The position numbers and the translations under genes are program-made. Shown here one piece after another: positions 16,289 through 25,673 of a stretch of DNA of 64,000 nt. Source of the DNA: CAVOHU01 sp963817885 (lineage in GTDB: Bacteria > Acidobacteriota > Vicinamibacteria > Vicinamibacterales > JAKQTR01); assembly GCA_963817885.1 (NCBI GenBank), contig CAWFQE010000007.1:1-64000 (forward strand). The letters are read 5' to 3'. Positions within the stretch are counted from its first letter, which is position 1. Every line of letters starts with the position of its first letter. The notes beneath the pieces were generated by a model. The model was given only the letters and a program-made list of their open reading frames with translations. It ran no database searches and was not told the origin of the DNA.

Positions 16289-18958
16289 ATGCTCGCGCAC
16301 GAGCGGCTGCTGGACATCGTCGAGAACTTCATTCTGTTCGACGAAAGCAAGCCAGGCGCCACACGCAAGGTGGTTGCGCGCAACCATCAGGTGCTGGGCG
16401 TGAACCAGGCGGTGGAATCGGTCAAGAGGCAGGAGGCATTGAATGCTCAGTTCCCGCCTGGGGAGCGGTTGAAGCACCGGGTGGTCGAACTGCCGCTCGA
16501 CAGGGAGGAACGGCCCGCGGCCAGGGCCACCAAGACGCGCAGCGGCAGGGCTACGGAAACGCCCGCGGCCTTGCGGACGCCACCGTCGTTCGTGCCGGAG
16601 GGGCCGGTCGAGATCATCGAACGGGTCCATCCCGACCTGGGTCGGCTCGGCGTGTTCTGGCACACGCAGGGGAGCGGCAAGTCGTACTCGATGGCGTTCT
16701 TCGCCGAGAAGGTGCGTCGCAAGCTGCCGGGCAACTTCACGTTTCTGCTGATGACCGATCGCGAAGACCTGGACGACCAGATCTACGGCACGTTCGTAGG
16801 CTGCGGCATTGCTGACGACCAGACACCGCGGGCGGCTTCCGGCGTGAGGCTGAAGCAGTTGCTGCAGGAGAACCACCGCTACGTCTTCAGTCTGATCCAC
16901 AAGTTCAACCAGGACGTGAAGGCGGGCGAGCCGTACAGCGAGCGTGACGACATCATCGTGATCTCGGACGAGGCGCACCGCACCCAGGCCGGACGGCTGG
17001 CGCGCAACATGCGGCTCGCGCTGCCCAACGCGGCCTTCATCGGGTTCACCGGCACGCCCCTGTTCAAGCAAGACGAGATCACGAAGCGCATCTTCGGCGA
17101 CTACGTCTCGCGCTACGACTTCAAGCGCTCCGAAGAAGACGGCGCGACGGTCAAGCTGGTCTACGAGAATCGCGGCGAGAAGCTGGGTGTGGCCAGCGCC
17201 GACCTGAACGAGCGCATGGCGCAGAAGATCGAAGACGCGGAGCTGGACGCCGATCAGCAGGCGCTGCTGGACAAGCTGCTGGGCAAGGACTACGAGGTCA
17301 TCACCGCTGACGAGCGGCTGGACAAGGTCGCGGCCGACTTCGTCGAGCACTGCGCCGCGCGGTACGAGTCGGGCAAGGCGCTGGTGGTCTGCATCGACAA
17401 GATCACCTGCGCCAGGATGTTCCAGCGCATCACCCCGCGATGGCAGGCTAAGGCTGCGGCGGTGCGCGCTTCAGCGCTGGCGGCGGCGCAGAGCGGGCGG
17501 GAGGCCGAAGCCGCAAAGTGGGTGGCGCAGGCGGACTGGATGGACGAGACGATCATCGAGATCGTCATCAGCGAGGCGCAGAACGAGGTCGCGGACTTCA
17601 GGAAGTGGGGCTTCGACATCATCCCCCACCGCGCGCGCATGAAGCAGGGCTTCGATGTGCCCGGCGGCGAGCGGGTGGACGTTGAGAAGGCGTTCAAGGA
17701 CCCGAGGCACCCGTTCCGCGTCGCCATCGTCTGTGCGATGTGGCTGACCGGCTTCGACGTCGAATGCCTCTCGACGATGTACCTGGATAAGCCGATGAAG
17801 GCGCATACGCTGATGCAGGCCATCGCGCGCGCGAACCGGGTGTACCCAGGCAAGGACTTCGGGCTGATCGTGGACTACAACGGCATGCTCAAGAGCCTGC
17901 GCGAGGCGCTGGCGCAGTACGCGATTGGCGACGGGCCGGGCGGCGGTGACCCCCCGTTCATCCCGATCGAGCAGCGCGTTCAGGCGCTGCTGGAGGCGAT
18001 CGAAGCGACCGAACACCACCTGCGCGGGCTGGGCTTCGACCCGGCCAGGCTGATCGGTGCCGCCGGTTTCGCCAGGATTGCCGGCATCAAGGACGGGGCT
18101 GAGGCGGTTTACACCACGGACGATAGCAAGCTCCGCTTCGAGATCCTGGCGCGGCAGGTGTTCGTGCGTTTCCGTGCGTTGGTGACCGAGCCCACGGTCT
18201 ACCGGTACGCCGAGCGGCACGACAACATCGAAGCCATCTACAAGAAGCTGACCGAGCGGCGCGACACGGCCGACGTCACCGAGTTGCTGAAGGCGCTGCA
18301 CCGCATCGTCAACGAGGCCATCCGCACGTGGGCGCCAGGACAGGACCAGGCCGAGAGCTTGACGTTCGACCTGAGTACGATCGACTTGGACAAGCTGCGC
18401 GAGGAGTTCGCCAAGAAGGTCACGCGTAAGGCGACAGTGCTGCAGGATATCCGCGACATCGTGGAGCAGAAGCTCGCCGAGTTGCTGGACCAGAATCCGA
18501 TGCGCATGGACTACCAGTTGAAGTACGAGCAGATCGTCGCGGCGTACAACCAGGAGAAGGACCGGACAACGATTGAAGAGACCTTCCGGCAGCTCGTTGA
18601 GCTCGCGAACAGCCTGGACGACGAACAGAAGCGCGCGACGCGGGAAGGACTCTCCGAGGAAGAGCTCGCGCTGTTCGACATCCTGTTGAAGGACGGCATC
18701 GGCAAGACCGACCGCGAGCACGTCAAGCAGGCGAGTCGCGAATTGCTGGTAGCTGTCAGGGCGCGTTTGGCGGAACTGGATCGGTTCTGGGAGAAGGAGC
18801 AGACCAAGGCCGAGGTGGAGACGCTGATTCTCGATCACGTCTACGCAAACTTCCCCGATCCTCCGTTCAGCCGAGAGGAAAAGACGCTCATCGCCGCCAA
18901 CGTCTACGCCCACGTCTGGCAGCAGGCCGTGAGCGATGGCTTTGCCGTTAGTGCCTGA
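16289..18958 (+). CDS. hsdR: HsdR translocase part (rest of the restriction subunit)
   Basis: This frame holds the remaining 889 residues of HsdR after the frame break. Superfamily 2 motor motifs are visible: the Walker A equivalent HTQGSGKSYSM (about 126-136), MTDRED, the DEAD-box analogue ISDEAHRTQ, the motif III-like FTGTPL, and later KTFRVAIVCAMWLTGFD-type and QAIARANRV motifs. The helical C-terminal domain that docks on the methylase is present. In an intact enzyme this motor pulls DNA through the complex until cleavage at a distance. Separated from its nuclease domain by the frameshift, it would be a motor without a nuclease if expressed from an internal start. The family's usual length is met only by joining both parts (about 1135 residues). 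Confidence 0.88.
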   Translation: MLAHERLLDIVENFILFDESKPGATRKVVARNHQVLGVNQAVESVKRQEALNAQFPPGERLKHRVVELPLDREERPAARATKTRSGRATETPAALRTPPSFVPEGPVEIIERVHPDLGRLGVFWHTQGSGKSYSMAFFAEKVRRKLPGNFTFLLMTDREDLDDQIYGTFVGCGIADDQTPRAASGVRLKQLLQENHRYVFSLIHKFNQDVKAGEPYSERDDIIVISDEAHRTQAGRLARNMRLALPNAAFIGFTGTPLFKQDEITKRIFGDYVSRYDFKRSEEDGATVKLVYENRGEKLGVASADLNERMAQKIEDAELDADQQALLDKLLGKDYEVITADERLDKVAADFVEHCAARYESGKALVVCIDKITCARMFQRITPRWQAKAAAVRASALAAAQSGREAEAAKWVAQADWMDETIIEIVISEAQNEVADFRKWGFDIIPHRARMKQGFDVPGGERVDVEKAFKDPRHPFRVAIVCAMWLTGFDVECLSTMYLDKPMKAHTLMQAIARANRVYPGKDFGLIVDYNGMLKSLREALAQYAIGDGPGGGDPPFIPIEQRVQALLEAIEATEHHLRGLGFDPARLIGAAGFARIAGIKDGAEAVYTTDDSKLRFEILARQVFVRFRALVTEPTVYRYAERHDNIEAIYKKLTERRDTADVTELLKALHRIVNEAIRTWAPGQDQAESLTFDLSTIDLDKLREEFAKKVTRKATVLQDIRDIVEQKLAELLDQNPMRMDYQLKYEQIVAAYNQEKDRTTIEETFRQLVELANSLDDEQKRATREGLSEEELALFDILLKDGIGKTDREHVKQASRELLVAVRARLAELDRFWEKEQTKAEVETLILDHVYANFPDPPFSREEKTLIAANVYAHVWQQAVSDGFAVSA

Positions 18959-19010
18959 TCGCCGTTCACTCGGGCCGGCTCGTTCGCCATACAGGAAGCC
19001 AGGCAAAGTG

Positions 19011-19047
19011 TTGACTATTTGTATGAGGTCATATATTTTGTATGACC
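19011..19047 (+). promoter_or_regulatory. Promoter with overlapping palindrome before the XRE gene
   Basis: TTGACT (19011-19016) is followed 15-17 bases later by TATATT/TATTTT (19032-19039). A perfect inverted repeat, GGTCATA (19027-19033) and TATGACC (19041-19047), overlaps the -10, and TTTGTATGA occurs twice (19018-19026 and 19037-19045). The predicted transcript start falls at or just before the ATG at 19048, so translation may be leaderless. The palindrome is a plausible autorepression site for the XRE domain encoded next. Confidence 0.65.
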
Positions 19048-19730
19048 ATGGCTCAGTCAAGTTCCCCAGTCGATCTCGCCCCGCGTCACGTGAAGGCCGC
19101 GCGCGCTCTCTTGGCGTGGTCCCAGCAGGACCTGGCGAAGGCCGCGAAGGTCGCCACCTCGACGGTGGCGGACTTCGAGCGCGGCCAGCGGACCCCAGTA
19201 GCAAACAATGCCGAGGCCATCCGCACCGCCCTCGAGAGCGCCGGAATTCGATTCCTGCCCACCGGGGCCGTGATTGGACCGGCAGTCCCAGTCGTCACTC
19301 AATCCGACCGCGCGGGCGTGCCGGTCCGTTGGGTGAGCGCCGAGGACCTGTCCGACTGGGCCAACCGAACGGACGGCGCCGTCAGTCTTCCGACCCTGCT
19401 GGCATTTCTAGTTCGTGCCACCCACGGGACAGCCGTGCGGCTCCGTTTCCCCGCAGACGAAGGGGTCCGGCATCCCGGCTGGGATGGTCAGACGGACGCC
19501 AACGAGGCCAGCGAGTATGTACCCAAGGGAGTGACTGGCTGGGAAATCAGCGCCCAGCGCAGCGGCATTCCTGAGAAAGCTGCCAAGGATTACGGCAAGC
19601 GCACGAAGGAGCCCACGCCGATCGAGCCGCCAACCGCGACCTACATCTTCGTGACGCCACGTCATTGGCCCGACAAGGGCAAGTGGGCGAAGGCGCGGGT
19701 GGCCGACGGGCCGTGGCGTGACGTCACGCG
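19042..19730 (+). pseudogene. XRE-headed giant protein, N-terminal part
   Basis: First of four pieces of one long protein (19042-23110, about 1350 residues if repaired). Residues about 15-75 are an XRE/Cro-type helix-turn-helix (WSQQDLAKAAKVATSTVADFERG). After it comes a segment with GWDG, VPKG, then WEIS and a KA..DYGKRT pattern. I recognise this pattern from the N-terminal regions of large defence-island proteins, and it could be a PD-(D/E)XK-like fold (acidic residues in GWDG and WE). The natural frame ends near GPWRDV; the continuation RVYDADDLVHW lies in another frame, pointing to a one-base insertion at about 19724-19727. Start is ATG 19042 or 19048. Confidence 0.7.
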
Positions 19731-20740
19731 TTTACGACGCCGACGACTTGGTTCACTGGATCGAGCAGACTCCGGCGGTCGGCCTCTGGCTGGCGACCCG
19801 ACTGGGAAAGCGACCGTCCGGGACTCGGGAACTGGACGAAGTGTGGGAAGAATGGTCGCGCGCCACGCAGTGGCCGCTGACCGAAGACTTAGTGCTGAGC
19901 GACCGCGACGAGGACGCCGCCGAGGTGCTGCGCTGGCTTCGTGGCGAGCCGTCAATTCTGTCGCTTCAGGCCACCACCACCGACGAAGTCGTCGCTTTCT
20001 TTCACGCCGCACTGAGCGAGCTGCCAGACGACGTGGGCAAGGCGTATCGCGACCCGATGCCTGGTGGGGACCACAACCACAGCGGCGCGCGCGCTGGCCA
20101 ACGCGCCAGCGCCCCTGATCCTTGTTTTGACCGAGCCAGAGCCCGGCCTCGCCGCTACCCTGGCCGACCGCGGTCATTACGTCCTGCAAGCCTATGACGA
20201 GGGACTCGCGGCGATCGGAGGGGTCCGCACGCTCGAGCGGCCGTCACGTGAGGGGATCGCGAGCGCCCTGAAGGCTGTCGGCATCGCCGAAACGCGCGCC
20301 GAGGCCCTCGCCCGGGACAGTGCCCGCAACCTCGCCGTCCTGCGCCGCTTGATTCCGGCAGCGCCAGGGCGCAGGCCCCGATGGGCGGAAGACCCGCCGC
20401 CGCACGCCCTGCTAGCGGCCCTGATGGCGGGCGGCTGGGACGAGACCGTCGAAGCCGACAAGGCGCGCCTGGCGGAGCTTGCCGATGAGCCTTACGACTC
20501 TGTCATCGCCGCCTTGACGCCCTACGTCGGCCAGTTCGACAGTCCAGTGCAGAAGGTGGGATCGACTTGGCGCCTTGCGTCTGTGTACGACGCTTGGCTG
20601 CTGTTGGCCGGCCATCTGACGGCGGCGGACATCATGCGCTTCGAGGCCGCCGCCCACGCCGTTCTGGGAGCGGCGGACCCGCGCTTCGACTTGGACCCAA
20701 ATGAGCGGTGGATGGCCGGGGTTCGTGGCGTTCACCCAGA
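19718..20740 (+). pseudogene. XRE-headed giant protein, middle parts
   Basis: Two consecutive pieces of the same protein. The first (about 19730-20053, VYDADDLVHWIEQTPAVGLWL to AYRD) is followed after a probable one-base insertion near 20053 by the second (about 20056-20735, VGTTTTAARALANAPAPLILVL to ERWMAGVRG), and then by another break near 20735. The first piece contains REDE-like charged residues and a repeated small-residue strand pattern (SILSLQATTTDEVVAFF) reminiscent of NTPase-like modules, but no Walker A loop is present. No named domain is recognised. Confidence 0.6.
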
Positions 20741-23110
20741 TACTCGGGGATGCTGCGACACGGGATCGGCCAAGTCCTCATCCTCCTCGCGCTGTGGGGC
20801 GACCAAGTCGTCACCGTGCCCGCCGCCCGGCGGCGGGCTGACGTCATCGTCGGCAAGTTGTTGCAGGACGCCGATGCGCGCCGGTGGTGGTCGCTTTCAA
20901 CTGATTTCCGCCTCTTGGCCGAAGCTTCACCAGCTGCGTTTCTTTCGGCGATCGAGGACAGCCTCGACGAGGACGACCCGCCGATCAGCGCCCTGTTCGG
21001 CCACGAAGAGGGGGGGATTTTCGGTGCCGAGCACCTGTCCGACCTGATGTGGGCGCTTGAGGCCTTGGCCTGGTCGCCCGATTGGATGCCCCGGGTCACT
21101 TACGTCTTGGCGCGCCTGGACGCCCTCGACGTCAAGCCGCGCCGCTACTCGAACGGGCCCGCTAGCAGTCTGCGACAGCTGCACCTGTTGTGGATCCCGC
21201 AGACCTTCGCCAGCTTGGACGAGCGTCTCCGCGCGCTGGACCTAATCCGAAAGCGGGAGTCCGACGCGGCTTGGAAGCTCATGCTCGGCATTCTGCCGGG
21301 CGGGCACGATACCTCCACGCCGTCACCGATGCCGCGCTGGCGCGACTTCAGCGTTGACCGCGTGGAGCCGGTCACCTGGGCGCTAGTTGGCCGCGGCGCT
21401 GCCGCTGTCAGCGAACGCCTCCTGGTGGATGTCGGACTCAGCCCGACGCGGTGGGTGATGCTGCTCGACCGGATCGGCGATCTGGCGCCGGGCCCCGAGG
21501 CGGTCCTGGATACGTTGGAGGCCGCCGAACCAAGAATCGGCGGCAGGAAGGACCGGGCGGTCTTCTGGGACAAGCTGCGCGGGGTTCTGCACCACAACCG
21601 CCAGTTCGTCGATGCCGAGTGGAGCCTGCCGGCCGAGGTCCTCGACCGCCTTGAGGCTGCTTACGACCGCTTGGCGCCCGACAACCAGCTGGAGAGGATC
21701 GCCTGGCTCTTTCAGCAGTCGGTGCAGTTGCCGAATCCCTCGGCGGAGGGGTGGGAGGCCGAGGAACGAGACGTCGAGACCGCTCGCCTGGAGGCGGCCC
21801 ACGCCCTCTACGCCAGAGAAGGCGTCCCCGGCGTGTTGGCGCTTTCGCGGCTGAGCGATGCCCCCGGATGGCTTGGCAAGGCACTCTACGATGGCGGACT
21901 GTCGCCAGCGGAGGTCGACTTCATCGTCGCGACGGCGGCGCGTAGTGACGATCCTCATGAACGGGACGTCGCCCATGGGCTGATCGTGTCGGCCTTCGAC
22001 GATCGCGGGAAAGACTGGGGAGCGGAGATGATCGCTAGAGCCCAGAGCGAGCAGTGGGGCGACCTCGCCTTGATGACCATCCTCCGGGCGCTGCCGATCG
22101 GTAGATGGACTTGGGGGCACGTCGCCGCCATCGGTGGCGATACTGAAGCCACCTATTGGAAGCGGATCCCGCGGTTCCGAAGCAGCGACGATATCGTCGA
22201 CGTCATCTACGCGTTGCGCAAGCTGATCGAGGTCGGCCGCGCCCGTCACGCTCTGGCGCTCGCTGGCCGCGGGGAGAAGGAGGCTCTGCCGTCCGATTTG
22301 TTGGTCGAATTACTGCAGGAAGCATTGCGGCAGCCCTTCGTGGGCGACGGCGATGGCAATGAAGCCACCATGTTTCAGCACTATGTCGCGGAAATTCTCG
22401 GCATGCTCGACGAGCGCGACGACGTCGACCGGAACGCATTGATCACGCTGGAATGGAACTACCTTCAGCTGCTAGAGCATTCACGCCGTCCGCCGAAGGT
22501 TCTCCTTCGCGCGCTGTCGGAGCAGCCGACGCTGTTCGTTCAGATGCTGAGCGCCATCTTCAAACCGACCGAGGGAAGCGGCGTCATCGAACCAGAGCCG
22601 TCGGACCCCGAGCAGGCCCGCGCGGTCGCCACCCAGGCTTATCGCCTGCTCGAACTCTGGAACCGTATCCCCGGCGCGCAGGACGACGGAACGATCGACG
22701 GTGCGGTTCTGGAGGCCTGGATCAAGGAAGCCCGCATCCTTGCCAAGGCCGCCGGCCGAGAGGACATCGCGGACAGCCGGATCGGCCACATGCTGTCGGC
22801 GTCGCCGATGGGCACTGACGGAGCGTGGCCGGCCGAGCCGGTGCGTGACGTGCTCGATCTCTTCCGCAGCAAGCCGATGATCGAGGGCTTCGCGGTCGGC
22901 AAGGCCAACCGCCGGGGTGTCACGACACGGGCGCCGCGCGACGGCGGAGCGCTAGAGCGTGACGAGGCGTCCAAGTATCGGGCTTGGGCCAAGGCAGTTT
23001 CCTACGAGCATCCTCACACGGCGAAGGCGCTCGACCACCTGGCCGACCGGTACGAGTGGGAGGCCCGGCGGCACGACGAAGACGCCGAGCGCCTGGATTG
23101 GGAAGCCTAA
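20708..23110 (+). CDS. XRE-headed giant protein, C-terminal part
   Basis: The longest piece, read naturally from about 20740 (SGMLRHGIGQVLILLALWGDQV) to the stop at 23110, about 790 residues. It is helical and rich in W, D, E and L, with repeated 30-40 residue hydrophobic/acidic units that suggest an alpha-solenoid scaffold. No catalytic motif is recognised. The UvrD-like helicase starts 46 bases downstream on the same strand, so the two were probably co-transcribed. The ATG at 20708 precedes the frame break and is unlikely to be a real start. Confidence 0.6.
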   Translation: MDGRGSWRSPRYSGMLRHGIGQVLILLALWGDQVVTVPAARRRADVIVGKLLQDADARRWWSLSTDFRLLAEASPAAFLSAIEDSLDEDDPPISALFGHEEGGIFGAEHLSDLMWALEALAWSPDWMPRVTYVLARLDALDVKPRRYSNGPASSLRQLHLLWIPQTFASLDERLRALDLIRKRESDAAWKLMLGILPGGHDTSTPSPMPRWRDFSVDRVEPVTWALVGRGAAAVSERLLVDVGLSPTRWVMLLDRIGDLAPGPEAVLDTLEAAEPRIGGRKDRAVFWDKLRGVLHHNRQFVDAEWSLPAEVLDRLEAAYDRLAPDNQLERIAWLFQQSVQLPNPSAEGWEAEERDVETARLEAAHALYAREGVPGVLALSRLSDAPGWLGKALYDGGLSPAEVDFIVATAARSDDPHERDVAHGLIVSAFDDRGKDWGAEMIARAQSEQWGDLALMTILRALPIGRWTWGHVAAIGGDTEATYWKRIPRFRSSDDIVDVIYALRKLIEVGRARHALALAGRGEKEALPSDLLVELLQEALRQPFVGDGDGNEATMFQHYVAEILGMLDERDDVDRNALITLEWNYLQLLEHSRRPPKVLLRALSEQPTLFVQMLSAIFKPTEGSGVIEPEPSDPEQARAVATQAYRLLELWNRIPGAQDDGTIDGAVLEAWIKEARILAKAAGREDIADSRIGHMLSASPMGTDGAWPAEPVRDVLDLFRSKPMIEGFAVGKANRRGVTTRAPRDGGALERDEASKYRAWAKAVSYEHPHTAKALDHLADRYEWEARRHDEDAERLDWEA

Positions 23111-23155
23111 GCTAGGCATCGCTGGCAAGCTGAACCGTTACGACGAGGTGTCTTT

Positions 23156-24460
23156 GTGAGCATCAGAGCCCAAGATCAGCAGGCCGCAGAGGCCGTTCAG
23201 CATGCAGCCGCCCACGCAGCCGAACAGCAGATCTGCCTTGTTGCCGGCCCAGGTACCGGGAAATCATCGACGATCGAGGAACGCGTCTGCTGGCTTCTTC
23301 AACAGGGGATTGGCCCTACTCGCATCGCAGTCATCTCATTCACAAACGCATCTGTCGTCGACCTGCGGCTGAGACTCCATGCCTATTGCCATCAACGGGA
23401 GCAAACAGGGATCGACGCAGTCTCGATTTCCACGCTCCATTCCCTTGCACTGCGGCTGTTACGTCGAGCCCACCTTCTGGAGAACTACCCCACGCGACCA
23501 CTCGTGCTGGACGACTGGGAGCTGAAGAACGTCTACGACGGAGAATTCGGCCTCGCTCAGAACATCCCGAGCAAGCCGAGGCGCGAGGAAATACGCCGCT
23601 ATTACGAGGCTCTCTGGAGCACCGGACAGCCAAACGCCGCTACCTACTTGCCGCCAGAACCGCCGATTACGGACGATGAGCGGCAGCGATTCAGCCTGTT
23701 CCATCAACCCACGTCGCAAGTCTACAGCTGCGTCCTGCCAGGCGAAATCGTTCGCAAGTGTGCCGACGCCGCCGCGGCTGGCGTCATGGATATCCCTGAA
23801 TTGTTAGGAATCCAACACCTCATTGTTGACGAGTATCAAGATTTCAACATGGTGGACCTCCAGTTCGTCGACCAAGTGGCGGAGGCAGGCATTGTTGTGT
23901 TCGTCGCGGGAGACGACGACCAGAGCATCTACTCGTTTCGCCACGCTTCACCCCTTGGAATCCAGCGCTTCAACGCGAAGTATCCGGCCGCGGGTCTGCA
24001 CTCGCTGCGCCATTGCTTTCGGTGCACTCCACGAATCTTGCACGCGGCCACAACTCTGATCCTGAACAACGCCGCCCCAGACCGCATACAGAAGAGCCTA
24101 GTGTCGCTGTACACGACCGCGGAGCCCCCGAACCAAGGAGTCGTTCACCGTTGGCGCTTCCACACGGCAACGCAGGAAGCGGACGCGATTGCAGAGTCTT
24201 GTAGCGCGTTGATTGCGGCGGGCTTGAGGCCCAAGGACATCCTCATTCTGTTGGCGACGAGGAGTCCACAGGGGGGCCTGTGGAACGTCCTGCAGGATGC
24301 GCTGAACCATGCAGGTGTGCCATACGAGCCTCCGAAGGAAGAGGGTTTTGCCGATACACCTTCGGGCAGGCTGGTCCTCGCGCTGATTCGAATCGTCTGC
24401 TCCCGCGATGACCAGGGCCTGCCCGAGGACTTGGTGGCGCTCCGTTTGGTCTCGGACTGA
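23156..24460 (+). CDS. UvrD/Rep-like superfamily 1 helicase, N-terminal part
   Basis: GTG start at 23156 with GAGG about 9 bases upstream. The 434 residues carry the first SF1A helicase motifs: Walker A AGPGTGKSSTI (about 30-40), motif Ia SFTNAS, motif II VDEYQDFN (about 223-230) and motif III AGDDDQSIYSFRHA. The stop at 24458 is premature. Motifs V and VI appear in a shifted frame directly after it (24461-25206), so one base is missing near 24455. Such helicases unwind DNA 3' to 5' and pair with nucleases in several defence systems (GajB of Gabija is one UvrD-like example). Here the neighbour is the XRE-headed giant, not GajA. Confidence 0.85.
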   Translation: MSIRAQDQQAAEAVQHAAAHAAEQQICLVAGPGTGKSSTIEERVCWLLQQGIGPTRIAVISFTNASVVDLRLRLHAYCHQREQTGIDAVSISTLHSLALRLLRRAHLLENYPTRPLVLDDWELKNVYDGEFGLAQNIPSKPRREEIRRYYEALWSTGQPNAATYLPPEPPITDDERQRFSLFHQPTSQVYSCVLPGEIVRKCADAAAAGVMDIPELLGIQHLIVDEYQDFNMVDLQFVDQVAEAGIVVFVAGDDDQSIYSFRHASPLGIQRFNAKYPAAGLHSLRHCFRCTPRILHAATTLILNNAAPDRIQKSLVSLYTTAEPPNQGVVHRWRFHTATQEADAIAESCSALIAAGLRPKDILILLATRSPQGGLWNVLQDALNHAGVPYEPPKEEGFADTPSGRLVLALIRIVCSRDDQGLPEDLVALRLVSD

Positions 24461-25206
24461 GGCACGGCGTCGGTGCGGCGACGTGCAATCGCATCCGAGA
24501 GTTCGTCATCGCAACCGCCAACACGGGCTTCCGCGACCTCTTCTACGCAGAGCTCCCGGACGGACTGAGCAGTCGCATGACGGCAGCTCTCGCTCACGCT
24601 CGGCAGTCCTGCGCAGACCTCGCAGCCTGGCAGCCAGAGGAGACATTGCACGAGCAATCGGCGGGAATTGCCGCGATTGTCGGGGCCACCATTGACGCTG
24701 AAGCGGCAGCCGCATGGCAGGAGTTTGTGGCACCGCTCCCAGGAGGCATGCGGCTGTCAGAACTGAGGGACTACGTGTGGGCGGACAATGCCCAGCAGCG
24801 CAACGACATTCTCGTTGCCGCACATCAACGCCTGGGCCCCGGGGCTGAAGCGCCGGAACCCGAAGCGCTGGACCGTGTGCGCGTAATGACAATGCACGGG
24901 GCCAAGGGGCTCTCCGCGAAAGTTGTGTTTATTCCGGGCCTCGAACAAGGGCTTCTGCCCAACCGTCACCAGAGTCCCTATGTCGCCCAGTTACTCGAGG
25001 CGGCCCGACTGCTCTACGTGTCGATTACGCGAGCACGAGCGGCGTGTGTGCTGTCGTTTGCTTCAAGGCGCACCAGTCAGGGGGAATTCCGACACCAGAA
25101 TCCCTCGCAGTTCGCCGGTCAGGCCGGAGGGGCGTTCGGCGTTCGGACCGGTGGACTGAACGGAGCAGAGGCCGCCGCCATCTACAATCTGGTGAACAAC
25201 TTGTAA
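24461..25206 (+). pseudogene. UvrD/Rep-like helicase, C-terminal part
   Basis: Continuation of the helicase after the frame break, sensible from LRHGVGAATCNRIREF (24461 onward); the first ATG in frame is 24577. It has motif V VRVMTMHGAKGLSAKVVFIPG and motif VI LLYVSITRARAACVLSF, which complete the helicase core. The joined protein would be about 683 residues. Alone this fragment cannot bind ATP. A gap of about 240 bases without features follows. Confidence 0.82.
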
Positions 25207-25444
25207 CTCGGATCGGGCTTGCGCGCGGCGACAATCCGGTCTACATATTGGTAGAGTCCGACCCGACCATCCAGCGCGCCGCCCGGCGCAGCTGGGGACT
25301 GACGTCGTCGCCCTCACGGCTTCGACGTCCTGCCACCACGCCAAGTGCTCTCGAGATGAGCACTTCGGTCCCGGTCCGGTTCCCGCGAACATCCGCCGGA
25401 ACTCGCCGCCCAACCTAGAAGCACCATTCTGAAAGGAGGCGACG

Positions 25445-25620
25445 ATGCCGACGCCCTACGATTCCGTCTTCCTCTCCAAGCCATTCGACCGCCCCACTTG
25501 GACGGCCGCGCCGGAGTACCGCGAGGGAGCGATGAAGACCTTCGGTTTCACCGAACGCCAGGCGCGCTTCCTGGTCGCGGTGATGCTGCACGGGGGCGTC
25601 TGCGCCGAGCGGCATCTGCA
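25445..25620 (+). pseudogene. Unknown protein of the recombinase region, N-terminal part
   Basis: Starts at ATG 25445 with an AGGAGG about 9 bases upstream. It reads sensibly to MLHGGVC (FTERQARFLVAVMLHGG). The continuation KFAGIAHGQKAHDFFKKLVDRG is in another frame, so a small indel lies near 25610-25620. The open frame itself runs on to 25771 in nonsense. See the next entry for the rest of the gene. Confidence 0.65.
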
Positions 25621-25673
25621 AGTTCGCAGGAATCGCCCATGGCCAGAAGGCGCACGACTTCTTCAAGAAACTG

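Noticed and set aside
19042..25206. Assignment of the XRE-headed gene and helicase to Gabija
   Set aside because: Gabija needs GajA, an OLD-type ATPase with a TOPRIM domain. No Walker A or TOPRIM motif is seen in the large protein, so only the UvrD-like partner is similar.
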